Shown: one piece after another, positions 8,193-15,662 of the stretch | Layout: each line of letters starts with the position of its first letter | Numbering within the stretch: the stretch's first letter is position 1 | DNA from: Streptomyces poonensis | GTDB lineage: Bacteria; Actinomycetota; Actinomycetes; Streptomycetales; Streptomycetaceae | Reading direction: 5' to 3' | Assembly: GCF_014650915.1 (NCBI RefSeq) | Contig: NZ_BMVW01000001.1 | Span: 1,430,168-1,494,167 of the forward strand | Length of the DNA: 64,000 nt | The notes under the pieces: model-generated | The model's database searches: none | What the model saw: the letters and a program-made list of their open reading frames with translations, nothing else | What the model was told of the DNA's origin: nothing | Made by a program: the position numbers and the translations under genes

Positions 8193-8524
8193 GTGCGCAT
8201 CCTTCCGCCGCCGGGTCGGGGCTAGCCCCAGTTGGGAGCGGCCTACAGCCGCGCGTCCCAAAGGGGTAAGACGCTTCCAGTGCGCAGACGCCCAGAACCG
8301 GCTATGACCTGGGATCCGACAAGCGACAAGACAGGACAAGGCAAGCCGCACGACAAGAGGGACGACAAGCGACGCGACAAGCGCACCCGCTCACTGAAGT
8401 TGCAGATCACGGACGTAAGTACTCACTCGTGGGGCCGCCGGGCCGGCCGGTGCAGTGGGTGGTCATGGACGCAAAACTGGAGGAAAACGAGCCGCAGTCG
8501 TAGCAACGCTTCACAGGGGGCGGC
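8193..8524. other. Gap with GACAAG repeats
   Basis: About 330 bp without a credible gene. It contains six GACAAG hexamers within 64 bp (see 8318-8381), upstream of the YozE-like gene. Confidence 0.5.
8318..8381 (+). repeat. GACAAG hexamer cluster
   Basis: Six exact GACAAG copies start at 8318, 8325, 8335, 8352, 8364 and 8376. Most are part of CGACAAG. The density is far above chance in a GC-rich genome. It could be protein-binding sites of the element or decayed low-complexity sequence. Confidence 0.6.
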
Positions 8525-10393
8525 CTACGCCTCCGCACTGTGGTTGCTTGTGGCCAGGGTGAACCAGACGGTCTTGCCGTCCTCGGCGGGGCGGGTGCCC
8601 CAGGCGGCTGCGAGGGCGCCGACGAGGGCGAGGCCGCGGCCGGATTCGTCGGCGGTGTTGATTTGCCGCGGCTGGGGCAGGTGCGGGCTGCGGTCGGTCA
8701 CCTCGATGGTGAGGTCGTACTCGGTGCGGCGCAGCAGCAGCCGGATCGGGCCCGCGGCGTGACAGACGGCGTTGGTGAGGATGTCGGAGGCCAGCAGGCA
8801 GGCGTCGTCGGCGATGCCGGCCAGGTGCCAGGCGGTCAGGGTGTCGGTGAGGAAGGCGCGCCCTGCGGGCACGGCGGCGGGTGTGGCATCCAGTTCGCGT
8901 CCGGCGGTGGCCAGCGGGGCCTGCGGGAGGCGGGCGAGCAGGAGGGTGACGTCGTCGTCGTGCCTGGCGGGCCCGGGCAGCAAGGCGGCAAGCACCTGGT
9001 CGGCGGCCTGCTCCAGGTCCGGCGCGGTGGCCAGCGCCGCGCCCAGCGCCGTCGCGAGGGCGTCCAGTCGGGTGTAGATGTCATGGCCAGGGGATTCGAC
9101 CAGGCCGTCGGTGTACAGGGCGAGGGTGGAGCCTGGCGGCAGGGCGACGGTGACCTGCTGATGTGGTATCGCGCCCACGCCCAGCGGCACACTCACCGGC
9201 ACCGGTAGGGTGCGGACCTTGCCGTCGGGAGCAACCAGCAGTACCGGCAGGTGGCCGGCGGAGCAGACGATGGCCTCACCGGCATCCGGATGGATCTCCA
9301 GATAGCAGCAGGTGATGAACTGGTCGGGCAGGTCAGCCACGACGGCGTCCAGGGTCTGCATCACCTGCCACGGCGGTATCCCGCTCTTGGCCAGCGCATG
9401 GGCGGCCGAGTACAGCCGGCCCATGACGGCGGCCGCCTCCAGGCCGCGCCCCATGACATCCCCGATCACGGCACCGACCCGGCGGGCGCCCAGCGGCACC
9501 AGGTCGAACCAGTCGCCGCCGACCCCCAGGCCCTGGGTGGCGGGCAGATAGCGGTGGGCGGTGGGCATCCCGGGCACCTTCGGCGGGACACCCATCAGGC
9601 TGCGCTGCAAGGTCAGGGCGACGTGCCGCTGCTCCTCGTACAGTTGGGCGAGTTCGGCCGCGGCCCGCTTCTGCTCGAGATCCCGTGCGATGGCGTAGGC
9701 ACCGATGAGCCGGCCATTGGGCGTGCGGTTGGGCCACAGGGTGAGATCCACGTGAATCCGCCGCCCGGTGCGGGAGACGCGCCGGGCCTCGAAGTGCTCG
9801 ATCCTCTCACCGCGGCTCAGCCGGCGCAGCAGCATTGCGGTCTCGTGCCCGCGCTCCGGCGGTGCCAGCATGGACACGTGGGCGCCGATGGCCTCCTGTG
9901 GCGTGTAGCCGTACAGCTGTTGGGCGGCGGTGTTCCAGTAGGTGATGCGCCCCTCCAGGGTTGTCGCCACGATCGCGTCGTGCGAGGACTCCACCAGAGC
10001 GGCGAGGTCGTGGTCGCCCCGGGTGACCCGGCGGGCCAGGTCCAGTGATCTGAGCGCCATCTCAGCCGCGGCACGGCGCCGCGCCACATGGACAACGAGC
10101 ACACAGCCCAGCAGCAGCCCGCACCACCGCACGGTGAAGCCGACCGTCAGGAAGGTGCCGTCCAGCAGGCCGGCCACCAAGCCGGACAGTGCGGCCCAGC
10201 AGCCGACCAGCACACTGTGCCGGACGTCAAGCCAGGCACAGGCCAGCAGCGGGCCGAGCACCAGCAGCGCGATGACCTGCGGCCGGGCGCCGACCAGCAC
10301 GTCCAGCGCGGCGATCAGCACGCAGATTCCCAGCGACAGAGGTAGAAGACAAGGCGGTGGGAGCGACCGTCCCGCCCCGGGAGCGGCGTTCAT
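8525..10393 (-). CDS. Membrane PAS / SpoIIE phosphatase / HATPase protein
   Basis: Protein of 622 residues, a regulator of the kind that acts on anti-anti-sigma factors. The order is: three or four membrane segments (about 10-110); a PAS domain (130-245, ITYWNTAAQQLYGYTPQEAI); a PP2C/SpoIIE phosphatase (265-460) with metal-binding GGDWFDLV, GDVMGRGLEAA and HDDDVTLLL; and an RsbW-like ATPase (480-615) with ILTNAVCHA and ESGRGLALV. I chose ATG 10393 because it follows AGGAAG; a GTG at 10453 would add 20 residues without a ribosome site. Such three-part proteins are common in Streptomyces, sensing a membrane or PAS signal and both dephosphorylating and possibly phosphorylating partners. Confidence 0.85.
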   Translation of the reverse strand: MNAAPGAGRSLPPPCLLPLSLGICVLIAALDVLVGARPQVIALLVLGPLLACAWLDVRHSVLVGCWAALSGLVAGLLDGTFLTVGFTVRWCGLLLGCVLVVHVARRRAAAEMALRSLDLARRVTRGDHDLAALVESSHDAIVATTLEGRITYWNTAAQQLYGYTPQEAIGAHVSMLAPPERGHETAMLLRRLSRGERIEHFEARRVSRTGRRIHVDLTLWPNRTPNGRLIGAYAIARDLEQKRAAAELAQLYEEQRHVALTLQRSLMGVPPKVPGMPTAHRYLPATQGLGVGGDWFDLVPLGARRVGAVIGDVMGRGLEAAAVMGRLYSAAHALAKSGIPPWQVMQTLDAVVADLPDQFITCCYLEIHPDAGEAIVCSAGHLPVLLVAPDGKVRTLPVPVSVPLGVGAIPHQQVTVALPPGSTLALYTDGLVESPGHDIYTRLDALATALGAALATAPDLEQAADQVLAALLPGPARHDDDVTLLLARLPQAPLATAGRELDATPAAVPAGRAFLTDTLTAWHLAGIADDACLLASDILTNAVCHAAGPIRLLLRRTEYDLTIEVTDRSPHLPQPRQINTADESGRGLALVGALAAAWGTRPAEDGKTVWFTLATSNHSAEA

Positions 10394-10663
10394 GCGCTGC
10401 TTCCTGTCGTGCGAGGCAGCGATGCGCCGATCAGTGAGCTTCATCTCGACCACGCAGGTAGTAATGACCCGATCCGATCACGCCACTGTCCCCCGGCGGG
10501 CCGGGGCCAACACGGTCTTGACCGCAACTTGGTGGAGCGTTTCCGAAATGGCGCGAAGGGTGTCGGTCCCGACCGCCCGAAGGACCGCCCTTCGGGCGGG
10601 CGCTCTTCGGGCGGGCGTTCTTCGGGCGCCCCACTCGCCATGGGAGCTCTCGTACGCGGGCGG

Positions 10664-10786
10664 CTACTGGGTAGTTGGTAGTGGGGTCTCCAGTAGAAAC
10701 ACCCCAGTAGAGACCTGTGACCGCGCTACTGGGGCGTCCTACTGAGGTGTCGTGCCCGCTACCCACTACCCAATAGCGCCCGCGGC
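10664..10786. repeat. CTACTGGG repeat cluster with flanking inverted arms
   Basis: CTACTGGG or its complement occurs at 10664 (+), 10690 (-, 7 of 8), 10703 (-), 10726 (+) and 10739 (+, degenerate). The whole is framed by imperfect inverted arms, GCGGGCGGCTACTGGGTAG near 10658 and CTACCCAATAGCGCCCGC ending at 10785. The form suits an origin, partition or repressor site. Confidence 0.55.
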
Positions 10787-10832
10787 CGTGATCGCGGGCC
10801 TGTGCCGGCGCCTGTCTGAGGACGCTGGTACG

Positions 10833-10959
10833 AGCAAGAAGAGCACCCCGGGCGGAGCATGCTCCTCTTGCTGTTCCGGCGCCCTGCCTGAGGACGACAA
10901 TCCAGGGGCGGAAAGACGCGCACCCCCCGCTTGGAAGGCCGTCCTGAATGCCTTCCAAG
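10833..10959. repeat. Two strong hairpins
   Basis: AGCAAGAAGAGCA (10833-10845) pairs with TGCTCCTCTTGCT (10860-10872) at 12 of 13 positions, flanked by a direct repeat of about 20 bp, CCGGCGCC-TG-CTGAGGACG (10805 and 10876). A second hairpin has perfect 10-bp arms CTTGGAAGGC (10930-10939) and GCCTTCCAAG (10950-10959). Confidence 0.6.
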
Positions 10960-11110
10960 GGGCAGGCGGCAGGTGTGGTCAACCGTCGCCGGGCCGCTCC
11001 GCTCTCTCGTGGTCTCGGTGGCTCTTCAGAGGGGGAGGGCGGCCGTACGTACCGCGCTCCTGCCCCTTCTGAAAAGCCCTCCTTCCTCCCCTAGAGAGTT
11101 GAGAGGTAAC

Positions 11111-11290
11111 AGCGTCCGCAGCGTCCGCCGGGCCTTGCTCACCCCTGATGACCTGCGCTTTTCCTAGCGGACGCTAAACAAAATGTGTAGCGTCCGCTAG
11201 CGTCCAAGCACGCTCCGCTACTAAAAGCCTCCTTTTTCGCAGGTCAGAGCGGCTCTTAGTAGGAGCGGGTTGCGGACGCTGTGGACGCTA
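11111..11290. repeat. Iteron-like GCGTCCGC repeats
   Basis: AGCGTCCGC stands in tandem at 11111 and 11120. The 12-mers TAGCGGACGCTA (11165-11176) and TAGCGTCCGCTA (11188-11199) form a perfect inverted pair around an A/T-rich 11-bp spacer. Further copies are TAGCGTCC (11198), GCGGACGCT (11272) and TGGACGCTA (11282). A second imperfect inverted pair, CGCTCCGCTACTAA and TTAGTAGGAGCG, lies between. This is a strong candidate for initiator- or repressor-binding iterons. Confidence 0.65.
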
Positions 11291-11309
11291 GCCCTCTGAC
11301 GCGCACGAT

Positions 11310-11347
11310 TGAAGAGACCACCCCCGACGGTGGAGGTAGTCTCTTCG
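11310..11347. terminator. GAAGAGAC/GTCTCTTC hairpin
   Basis: TGAAGAGACCACC and GGTAGTCTCTTCGA face each other around a CACCC-GGTGG inner stem, giving a long hairpin in a gene-free stretch. It may be a terminator or part of the origin-like region. Confidence 0.45.
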
Positions 11348-11467
11348 ATCTTGCCAACAGACTGGCCGCACAGCGCAGCGGCGCCCGTCTCAGCACGGCG
11401 GCCGTCGCGCGAGCGGAGCGAGCTGCCAAGGGGTGCGCGGCCGTAGGCCGCACCTTCTAGCCCTTGG

Positions 11468-11716
11468 CTACTGCGGCAGGAAGCCCGGCACTGCCTCACC
11501 AAGCTCCCGTAGACGCGCGAGGTAGTCCTGAGCGGAAGATTCGGACGCGTACCGGCGCCGCATCTCGGCTGCCAGTTCACGGCTCGTCATGATGAGCGAC
11601 GGGACCGACCGGCGCTTCCCTTCGAGAGCACGCTCTCCCATGATCAACGCCTGTTCCAAGTCGCCCTCTCGCGCGGCCGTCACACCGAGCGTCACACGCG
11701 CTTCCGCGTTGCGCAT
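11468..11716 (-). pseudogene. C-terminal fragment of an XRE/TPR regulator
   Basis: Eighty-two codons matching only the tail of Streptomyces helix-turn-helix/TPR regulators: ARVTLGVTAAREGDLEQALI, then RRSVPSLIMTSRELAAEM, then a YLARLRELG end. The N-terminal DNA-binding domain and most repeats are missing, and the upstream sequence is unrelated GC-rich repeat. Read as a decayed remnant, possibly of the element's own regulator. A hairpin at 11432-11454 follows it. Confidence 0.6.
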
Positions 11717-11839
11717 GGGCGCGCGTCGGCGCAGCGTGCGCGGAGCGAGCCGGAGGCAGGAGCGCAGCGCGGAGCCGGGAAGCGCGCCCGGCGGAGCGGC
11801 AGCGCAGCCGGGGCTGGAACCCGTAGAGAAGGTTGTAAC

Positions 11840-11998
11840 TCAGTGCCGTTCTGAGTGGCTGGTATCGGTGAAGAGCTCTGCGGTGACAGTGTGGCCGCCG
11901 TAGTAGCTGTCGTGGAAGACGACCCGGTGGGCGAGTGCGTTGACCAGGCACAGGCCGCGGCCGTGTTCGGCGTCCTGGTCGTGGTCTTGGTCGGCCTT
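11840..11998 (-). pseudogene. C-terminal fragment of an RsbW-like ATPase
   Basis: A short frame of 52 codons with the G2-box-like end of a histidine-kinase-type ATP-binding domain: DAEHGRGLCLVNALAHRVVF, then a beta-hairpin and TAEL. The N-terminal N-box half is absent. In Streptomyces mobile elements such small ATP-binding proteins accompany XRE regulators, which fits the neighbouring fragment. Confidence 0.5.
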
Positions 11999-12003
11999 GG
12001 GGG

Positions 12004-12189
12004 GGCATTCACGCGCTCCGGCACTTCTACGCCTCGGTGCTCCTGGACGCCGGGGAGAACATCAAGGCCCTCGCCGAGTACCTCGGCCACTCGGACCCGG
12101 GCCTGACCCTCCGCGTGTACGCGCACCTGATGCCGTCCAGCCAGGAGCGCACTCGCAAGGCCCTGGCCGCTGTCTTCGCTGCACACTGA
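12004..12189 (+). pseudogene. Tyrosine integrase, C-terminal remnant
   Basis: Sixty-one codons covering the end of a phage/plasmid tyrosine recombinase catalytic domain. The HALRHFYASVLLDAG motif supplies the HxxR box, LAEYLGHSD the second His box and LRVYAHLMP the nucleophile Tyr. It ends with ERTRKALAAVF and TGA at 12187. The N-terminal arm- and core-binding domains and the first Arg are missing, so it cannot work alone. It points towards the right att-like repeat 360 bp away, as integrases usually do. Confidence 0.75.
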
Positions 12190-12248
12190 TCGACACGACG
12201 TGACAGCTGAAAGCTCGTACGGCTTCGGGCTGAGAAACGGGGAGAGCA

Positions 12249-12524
12249 ATGGAAGACAAGCACTTCTTGCTGGTGTGCGACGACGTGCCCCATGACGTCG
12301 TGCTCACCGAACCCGGCGTACGCGTGCTCGACGTCGCCCAGGTGGTGCGCCGCCTGACGGGGTTGAGCGTCTGGCGCAGCAAGATCCTCGCAGCGCAGGT
12401 TCCCGCCGTGATCCTCGACGGCGTACCTCAGGAAGACGCCGAGGCAGCGGTCGCGGCCCTCCTCAATGCGGGAGCGCAGGCGGAGGTGAGGGAACGACCG
12501 CGGCCGGGCTCCCTCAAGCCTTGA
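12249..12524 (+). CDS. Ribosomal L7/L12 C-terminal-domain-like small protein
   Basis: A 91-residue protein with GGGGAGAGCA before ATG 12249. Residues 12-82 follow the pattern of the L7/L12 C-terminal domain: VVLTEPGV, then VAQVVRRLTGLSVWRSK, PAVILDGVPQEDAEA and a final AGAQAEV. In true L7/L12 this domain recruits elongation factors. Here the hinge and N-terminal dimerisation domain are absent. It lies between the integrase remnant and the att-like repeat, so it was probably carried by the element. The function is unknown; mimicry of the ribosomal stalk is a speculative reading. Confidence 0.7.
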   Translation: MEDKHFLLVCDDVPHDVVLTEPGVRVLDVAQVVRRLTGLSVWRSKILAAQVPAVILDGVPQEDAEAAVAALLNAGAQAEVRERPRPGSLKP

Positions 12525-12545
12525 AGACGGCCCGATCAAGCAGCC

Positions 12546-12646
12546 GACGGCCCAGAGACGGCCCAAGGCCAGCGGAAAGCCCCCTACCGACGGAGAACCC
12601 GCAGGTAGGGGGCTTCTTGGTACCGGCTTACTTCTTCTTGCCCTGG
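12546..12646. repeat. Right att-like direct repeat over the gpmA 3' end
   Basis: GACGGCCCA at 12546 and 12557 (11-bp spacing) is followed after 12 bp by the hairpin AAGCCCCCTACC...GGTAGGGGGCTT (12577-12616) and the last codons of gpmA (KNQGKKK-stop on the minus strand). It is the partner of 7723-7820. The hairpin also serves as the gpmA terminator. Confidence 0.7.
12577..12616 (-). terminator. gpmA terminator hairpin
   Basis: AAGCCCCCTACC pairs with GGTAGGGGGCTT, 12-bp arms with an internal GCGGGTTCTCCGT loop, 12 bp beyond the gpmA stop. Confidence 0.8.
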
Positions 12647-13389
12647 TTCTTGACCGCCTCGATGGCCGCCGCGGCGGCGTCCGCGTCGAGGTAGGTGCCC
12701 CCCGGGTTCAGGGGCTTGAACTCGGCGTCCAGCTCGTAGGTCAGCGGGATGCCGGTGGGGATGTTCAGGCCCGCGATGTCGGCGTCGGAGATGCCGTCCA
12801 GGTGCTTCACCAGGGCGCGGAGGCTGTTGCCGTGGGCGGCGATCAGGACCGTGCGGCCGGTGAGGAGGTCCGGGACGATGCTGTCGAACCAGTACGGCAG
12901 CATGCGGTGGACGACGTCCTTCAGGCACTCCGTGCGCGGGCGCAGCTCCGGCGGGAGGGTCGCGTAGCGCGCGTCGTGGAACTGGGAGTACTCGGCGTCC
13001 GCGTCCAGCGCGGGCGGCGGGGTGTCGTACGAGCGGCGCCACAGCATGAACTGCTCCTCGCCGAACTCGGCGAGGGTCTGGGCCTTGTCCTTGCCCTGGA
13101 GGGCACCGTAGTGGCGCTCGTTCAGGCGCCAGGAGCGGTGGACCGGGATCCAGTGGCGGTCCGCGGACTCCAGCGCGAGCTGCGCGGTGCGGATGGCGCG
13201 CTTCTGGAGGGACGTGTGGACCACGTCGGGCAGCAGGCCGGCGTCCTTGAGCAGCTCACCGCCGCGCGTCGCCTCCTTCTCGCCCTTCGGAGTGAGGTTG
13301 ACGTCCACCCAGCCGGTGAACAGGTTCTTCTCGTTCCACTCGCTCTCGCCGTGGCGGAGGAGGATCAGCTTGTACGGTGCGTCGGCCAT
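12628..13389 (-). CDS. gpmA: 2,3-bisphosphoglycerate-dependent phosphoglycerate mutase
   Basis: Glycolytic enzyme of 253 residues interconverting 3- and 2-phosphoglycerate in the cytoplasm. The phosphohistidine motif [12 protein letters not shown] lies at residues 8-19, the catalytic ERHYG near 90, and the second His in [12 protein letters not shown] near 184. The length is normal for the family. The C-terminus is a Lys-rich KNQGKKK. Its 3' end overlaps the right att-like repeat, so the end of the gene may have been supplied by an integrated element. Confidence 0.95.
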   Translation of the reverse strand: MADAPYKLILLRHGESEWNEKNLFTGWVDVNLTPKGEKEATRGGELLKDAGLLPDVVHTSLQKRAIRTAQLALESADRHWIPVHRSWRLNERHYGALQGKDKAQTLAEFGEEQFMLWRRSYDTPPPALDADAEYSQFHDARYATLPPELRPRTECLKDVVHRMLPYWFDSIVPDLLTGRTVLIAAHGNSLRALVKHLDGISDADIAGLNIPTGIPLTYELDAEFKPLNPGGTYLDADAAAAAIEAVKNQGKKK

Positions 13390-13499
13390 GGTCCTGAGCG
13401 TAATCGAAGCCCTTGATCCCTTGCGCGGGCGGGCCGGGGGCGAATGGCTGGCGGTGAGGGCGGCGCGTTCCCTGTTGTTCCGCCACCCGCTTCCCCATT

Positions 13500-13517
13500 T
13501 ATCTTGACGTCAAGATA
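13500..13517. promoter_or_regulatory. 18-bp perfect palindrome upstream of the RraA-like gene
   Basis: TATCTTGACGTCAAGATA is its own reverse complement. It lies 57 bp before the downstream gene's ribosome-site region and 111 bp from gpmA. Palindromes of this CTTGAnnTCAAG form are typical operators of MarR-family repressors (inference); no MarR gene is adjacent. Confidence 0.65.
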
Positions 13518-13573
13518 CTTGCCGGGCAAGCTGCTGTCGGCCGCTCACTTCCGCACGACGCAGGAGGAAGACG

Positions 13574-14206
13574 ATCAGCGAGTTCAGCGAGTTCAGCGAG
13601 TTCAAGAGCACGCCATCCACCGCCCTCGCCGACCTCCTCGGACGTCAGCAGGTGATGGACATCGGCATCCGCCCGCTGTGGACCCCGGTGCCACGCGTCG
13701 CCGGTCCCGCGTACACCGTGCGGTGCCCTCCCGGCGACAACCTCATGCTGCACGCGGCCATCTACCGCGCGGAGCCGGGATCGGTCGTGGTCGTCGAGTC
13801 GGGTGACGTCGACCACGCCCTCGCCGGCGGGAACGTGTGCGCCGTCGCCCAGCGGCGGGGGATCGCCGCGTTCGTGGTCGATGGAGTGATCCGGGACCTG
13901 GCCGAGGTGAGGGAGGCGGGCTTCCCCGTCTTCGCCCGGGGCGTCATCCCCATCCCCGGGACCAAGAAGGCCATCGGCTCGCTGGGCGGCGAGGTGCGCT
14001 GCGGCGGTGCGCTCGTGCACCCCGGGGACGTCGTGGTGGCCGACGAGGAGGGTGTCGTGGTCGTGCCCGGTGCCCGCCGGAAGGAGGTCCTCGATGCCGC
14101 CCGCGCCAAGCTGGCCAAGGAGGCCGGCGAGTCCCTCGACGCGTGGGAGGAGCAGCATCGCGCGCGCATCGATCAGCTCCTCACCCAGCACGGCTTCGAC
14201 GGGTGA
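13574..14206 (+). CDS. RraA-family protein with probable ATC start
   Basis: Protein of 210 residues of the RraA/HMG-aldolase fold family (RNase E inhibitor-like or 4-hydroxy-4-methyl-2-oxoglutarate aldolase-like). Recognisable parts are ALADLLGRQQVMD, GPAYTVRCPPGDN, VVVESGDVDHALAGGN, the active-site VVDGVIRDLAEVREAGFPVFARG, and HPGDVVVADEEGVVVVP. No ATG, GTG, TTG or CTG occurs in frame between the TGA at 13505 and GTG 13649. AGGAGGA (13562-13568) sits 5 nt before ATC 13574, making ATC the likely start. Starting at GTG 13649 would lose conserved N-terminal residues. The N-terminus carries three 9-bp repeats encoding SEF. Confidence 0.75.
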   Translation: MSEFSEFSEFKSTPSTALADLLGRQQVMDIGIRPLWTPVPRVAGPAYTVRCPPGDNLMLHAAIYRAEPGSVVVVESGDVDHALAGGNVCAVAQRRGIAAFVVDGVIRDLAEVREAGFPVFARGVIPIPGTKKAIGSLGGEVRCGGALVHPGDVVVADEEGVVVVPGARRKEVLDAARAKLAKEAGESLDAWEEQHRARIDQLLTQHGFDG

Positions 14207-14335
14207 CCGACCGGCCTCCCGCACCAGCCCTGACCGCGCCAATTGACTGCTTCCGTTAATTGACTGGCCTCCGCGCCCGTCACGCTCGTAAGTTGTGCCT
14301 ACTTAGTGAGCCACTTACATCACCGGGGGATCCCC

Positions 14336-15631
14336 ATGCCAGTCACCGCCGTGAGACGTGCCCTGCGGGAGACCGTCTCCGGGCTACCGCGCGAGTTCTG
14401 GTGGCTGTGGACCAGCACGCTCGTGAACCGGCTGGGGGCCTTCGTCGCCACGTTCATGACGCTGTACCTGACGCTCGACCGCGGGTACTCCGCCTCGTAC
14501 GCGGGTCTGGTCGCCTCCCTGCACGGGCTCGGCGGGGTGATCTCCTCGCTCGGCGCGGGTGTTCTGACCGACCGGCTCGGGCGGCGGCCCACGCTGCTCG
14601 TCGCCCAGGCGTCGACGGCCGTGTCCGTCGCCCTGCTCGGCTTCATGCGCGACCCGGTCGCCATCGCCGCCGTAGCCTTCCTGGTCGGCGCGGCCAGCAA
14701 TGCCTCCCGGCCCGCCGTGCAGGCGATGATGGCGGACATCGTCCGGCCCGAGGACCGGGTGCGCGCCTTCTCGCTCAACTACTGGGCGATCAACCTCGGG
14801 TTCGCGATCTCCTCCGTGGCCGCCGGGTTCATCGCCCAGGCCAGCTATCTCGCGGGGTTCCTGATCGAGGCCGGGATGACGATGGCCTGCGCGATCCTCG
14901 TCTTCGTGAAGCTGCCGGAGTCGCGGCCCGCGCAGGTCGCGAAGGAGCACGCCGGGTCCGGGGCGGAGGCGGAGATCGGGCTGGGCACCGTACTGCGCGA
15001 CGGTCGCTTCATGAGCGTGGTCGGGCTGTCCTTCCTCGTCGCGCTCATCTTCCAGCAGTCGTCGATCGGGCTGCCGGTGGCCATGGGCGCGGCCGGGTTC
15101 ACGTCCGCCGACTACGGGCTCGCCATCGCCGTCAACGGTGTGCTGATCGTCGTCCTCCAGATCCCCGTCACGCGTTTCATCGAGCACCGCGATCCGCGTC
15201 GCCTGCTCGTCATCTCGTCCGTCCTGGCCGGGTACGGCTTCGGGCTCACCGCCTTCGCCGGGTCGGTCGGTGTCATCGCGCTGACGGTGTGCGTGTGGAC
15301 GCTGGCCGAGATCGTGAACGCGCCCACGCAGACCGGGCTGGTCGTACGGCTGTCGCCCACGCACGGGCGCGGGCGCTACCAGGGCATGTACACGATGTCG
15401 TGGTCCGTGGCCGGGCTCGTCGCTCCGCTGATGTCCGGGGCCATCGTCGACCGGTGGGGCGCGGAGTGGCTGTGGGCGCTGTGCGCGGTCGTGGGGACCG
15501 TGGCCGGGGTGGGGTACTGGGTGCTGATGCGGGGGCTGCCGCAGGATCAGGAGGAGTCGCCGGATCCGCTTCTCAAGGAACCTCGCTTGGCCACGTCCGG
15601 AGCCGAGGAGGCAGGGGTCGGTACCGCGTGA
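14336..15631 (+). CDS. MFS transporter
   Basis: Integral membrane protein of 431 residues with about 12 segments. The MFS signature GVLTDRLGRRPTLL lies in the loop between segments 2 and 3, and a related motif precedes segment 8. GGGGGA precedes ATG 14336. It looks like a drug/metabolite exporter of the DHA1 type; the substrate is not predictable. The upstream sequence has facing GTAAGT/ACTTAC arms (14288-14293, 14313-14318) that may be regulatory. It stands alone between the RraA-like gene and a convergent XRE regulator. Confidence 0.88.
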   Translation: MPVTAVRRALRETVSGLPREFWWLWTSTLVNRLGAFVATFMTLYLTLDRGYSASYAGLVASLHGLGGVISSLGAGVLTDRLGRRPTLLVAQASTAVSVALLGFMRDPVAIAAVAFLVGAASNASRPAVQAMMADIVRPEDRVRAFSLNYWAINLGFAISSVAAGFIAQASYLAGFLIEAGMTMACAILVFVKLPESRPAQVAKEHAGSGAEAEIGLGTVLRDGRFMSVVGLSFLVALIFQQSSIGLPVAMGAAGFTSADYGLAIAVNGVLIVVLQIPVTRFIEHRDPRRLLVISSVLAGYGFGLTAFAGSVGVIALTVCVWTLAEIVNAPTQTGLVVRLSPTHGRGRYQGMYTMSWSVAGLVAPLMSGAIVDRWGAEWLWALCAVVGTVAGVGYWVLMRGLPQDQEESPDPLLKEPRLATSGAEEAGVGTA

Positions 15632-15662
15632 CGGCCGATGGCCCGGCCCGACAGAGCACGGG

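Larger units (their letters stand above)
10394..11467. other. Gene-free hairpin and repeat region of the element
   Basis: About 1.07 kb with no credible gene. It is packed with structure: GGGCGG/CCGCCC hairpins with thrice-repeated CTTCGGGCG (10580-10630), the CTACTGGG cluster (10664-10786), hairpins at 10833-10872, 10930-10959 and 11310-11347, the GCGTCCGC iteron cluster (11111-11290), and a terminator-like hairpin at 11432-11454. Replication or transfer origins of actinobacterial integrative elements look like this; the role here is inferred. Confidence 0.55.
11717..12248. other. Junction zone of gene remnants
   Basis: A GGAGCG/GCAGC-rich low-complexity run (11717-11830) is followed by back-to-back fragments of an ATPase domain (minus) and a tyrosine integrase (plus) that abut at about 12000. 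The abrupt junction suggests deletion or recombination that removed the middle of an element. Confidence 0.55.

Noticed and set aside
13500..13517. Assigning the palindrome to TamR or another named regulator
   Set aside because: I cannot verify the exact binding sequence of any named MarR protein, so I left it unnamed.
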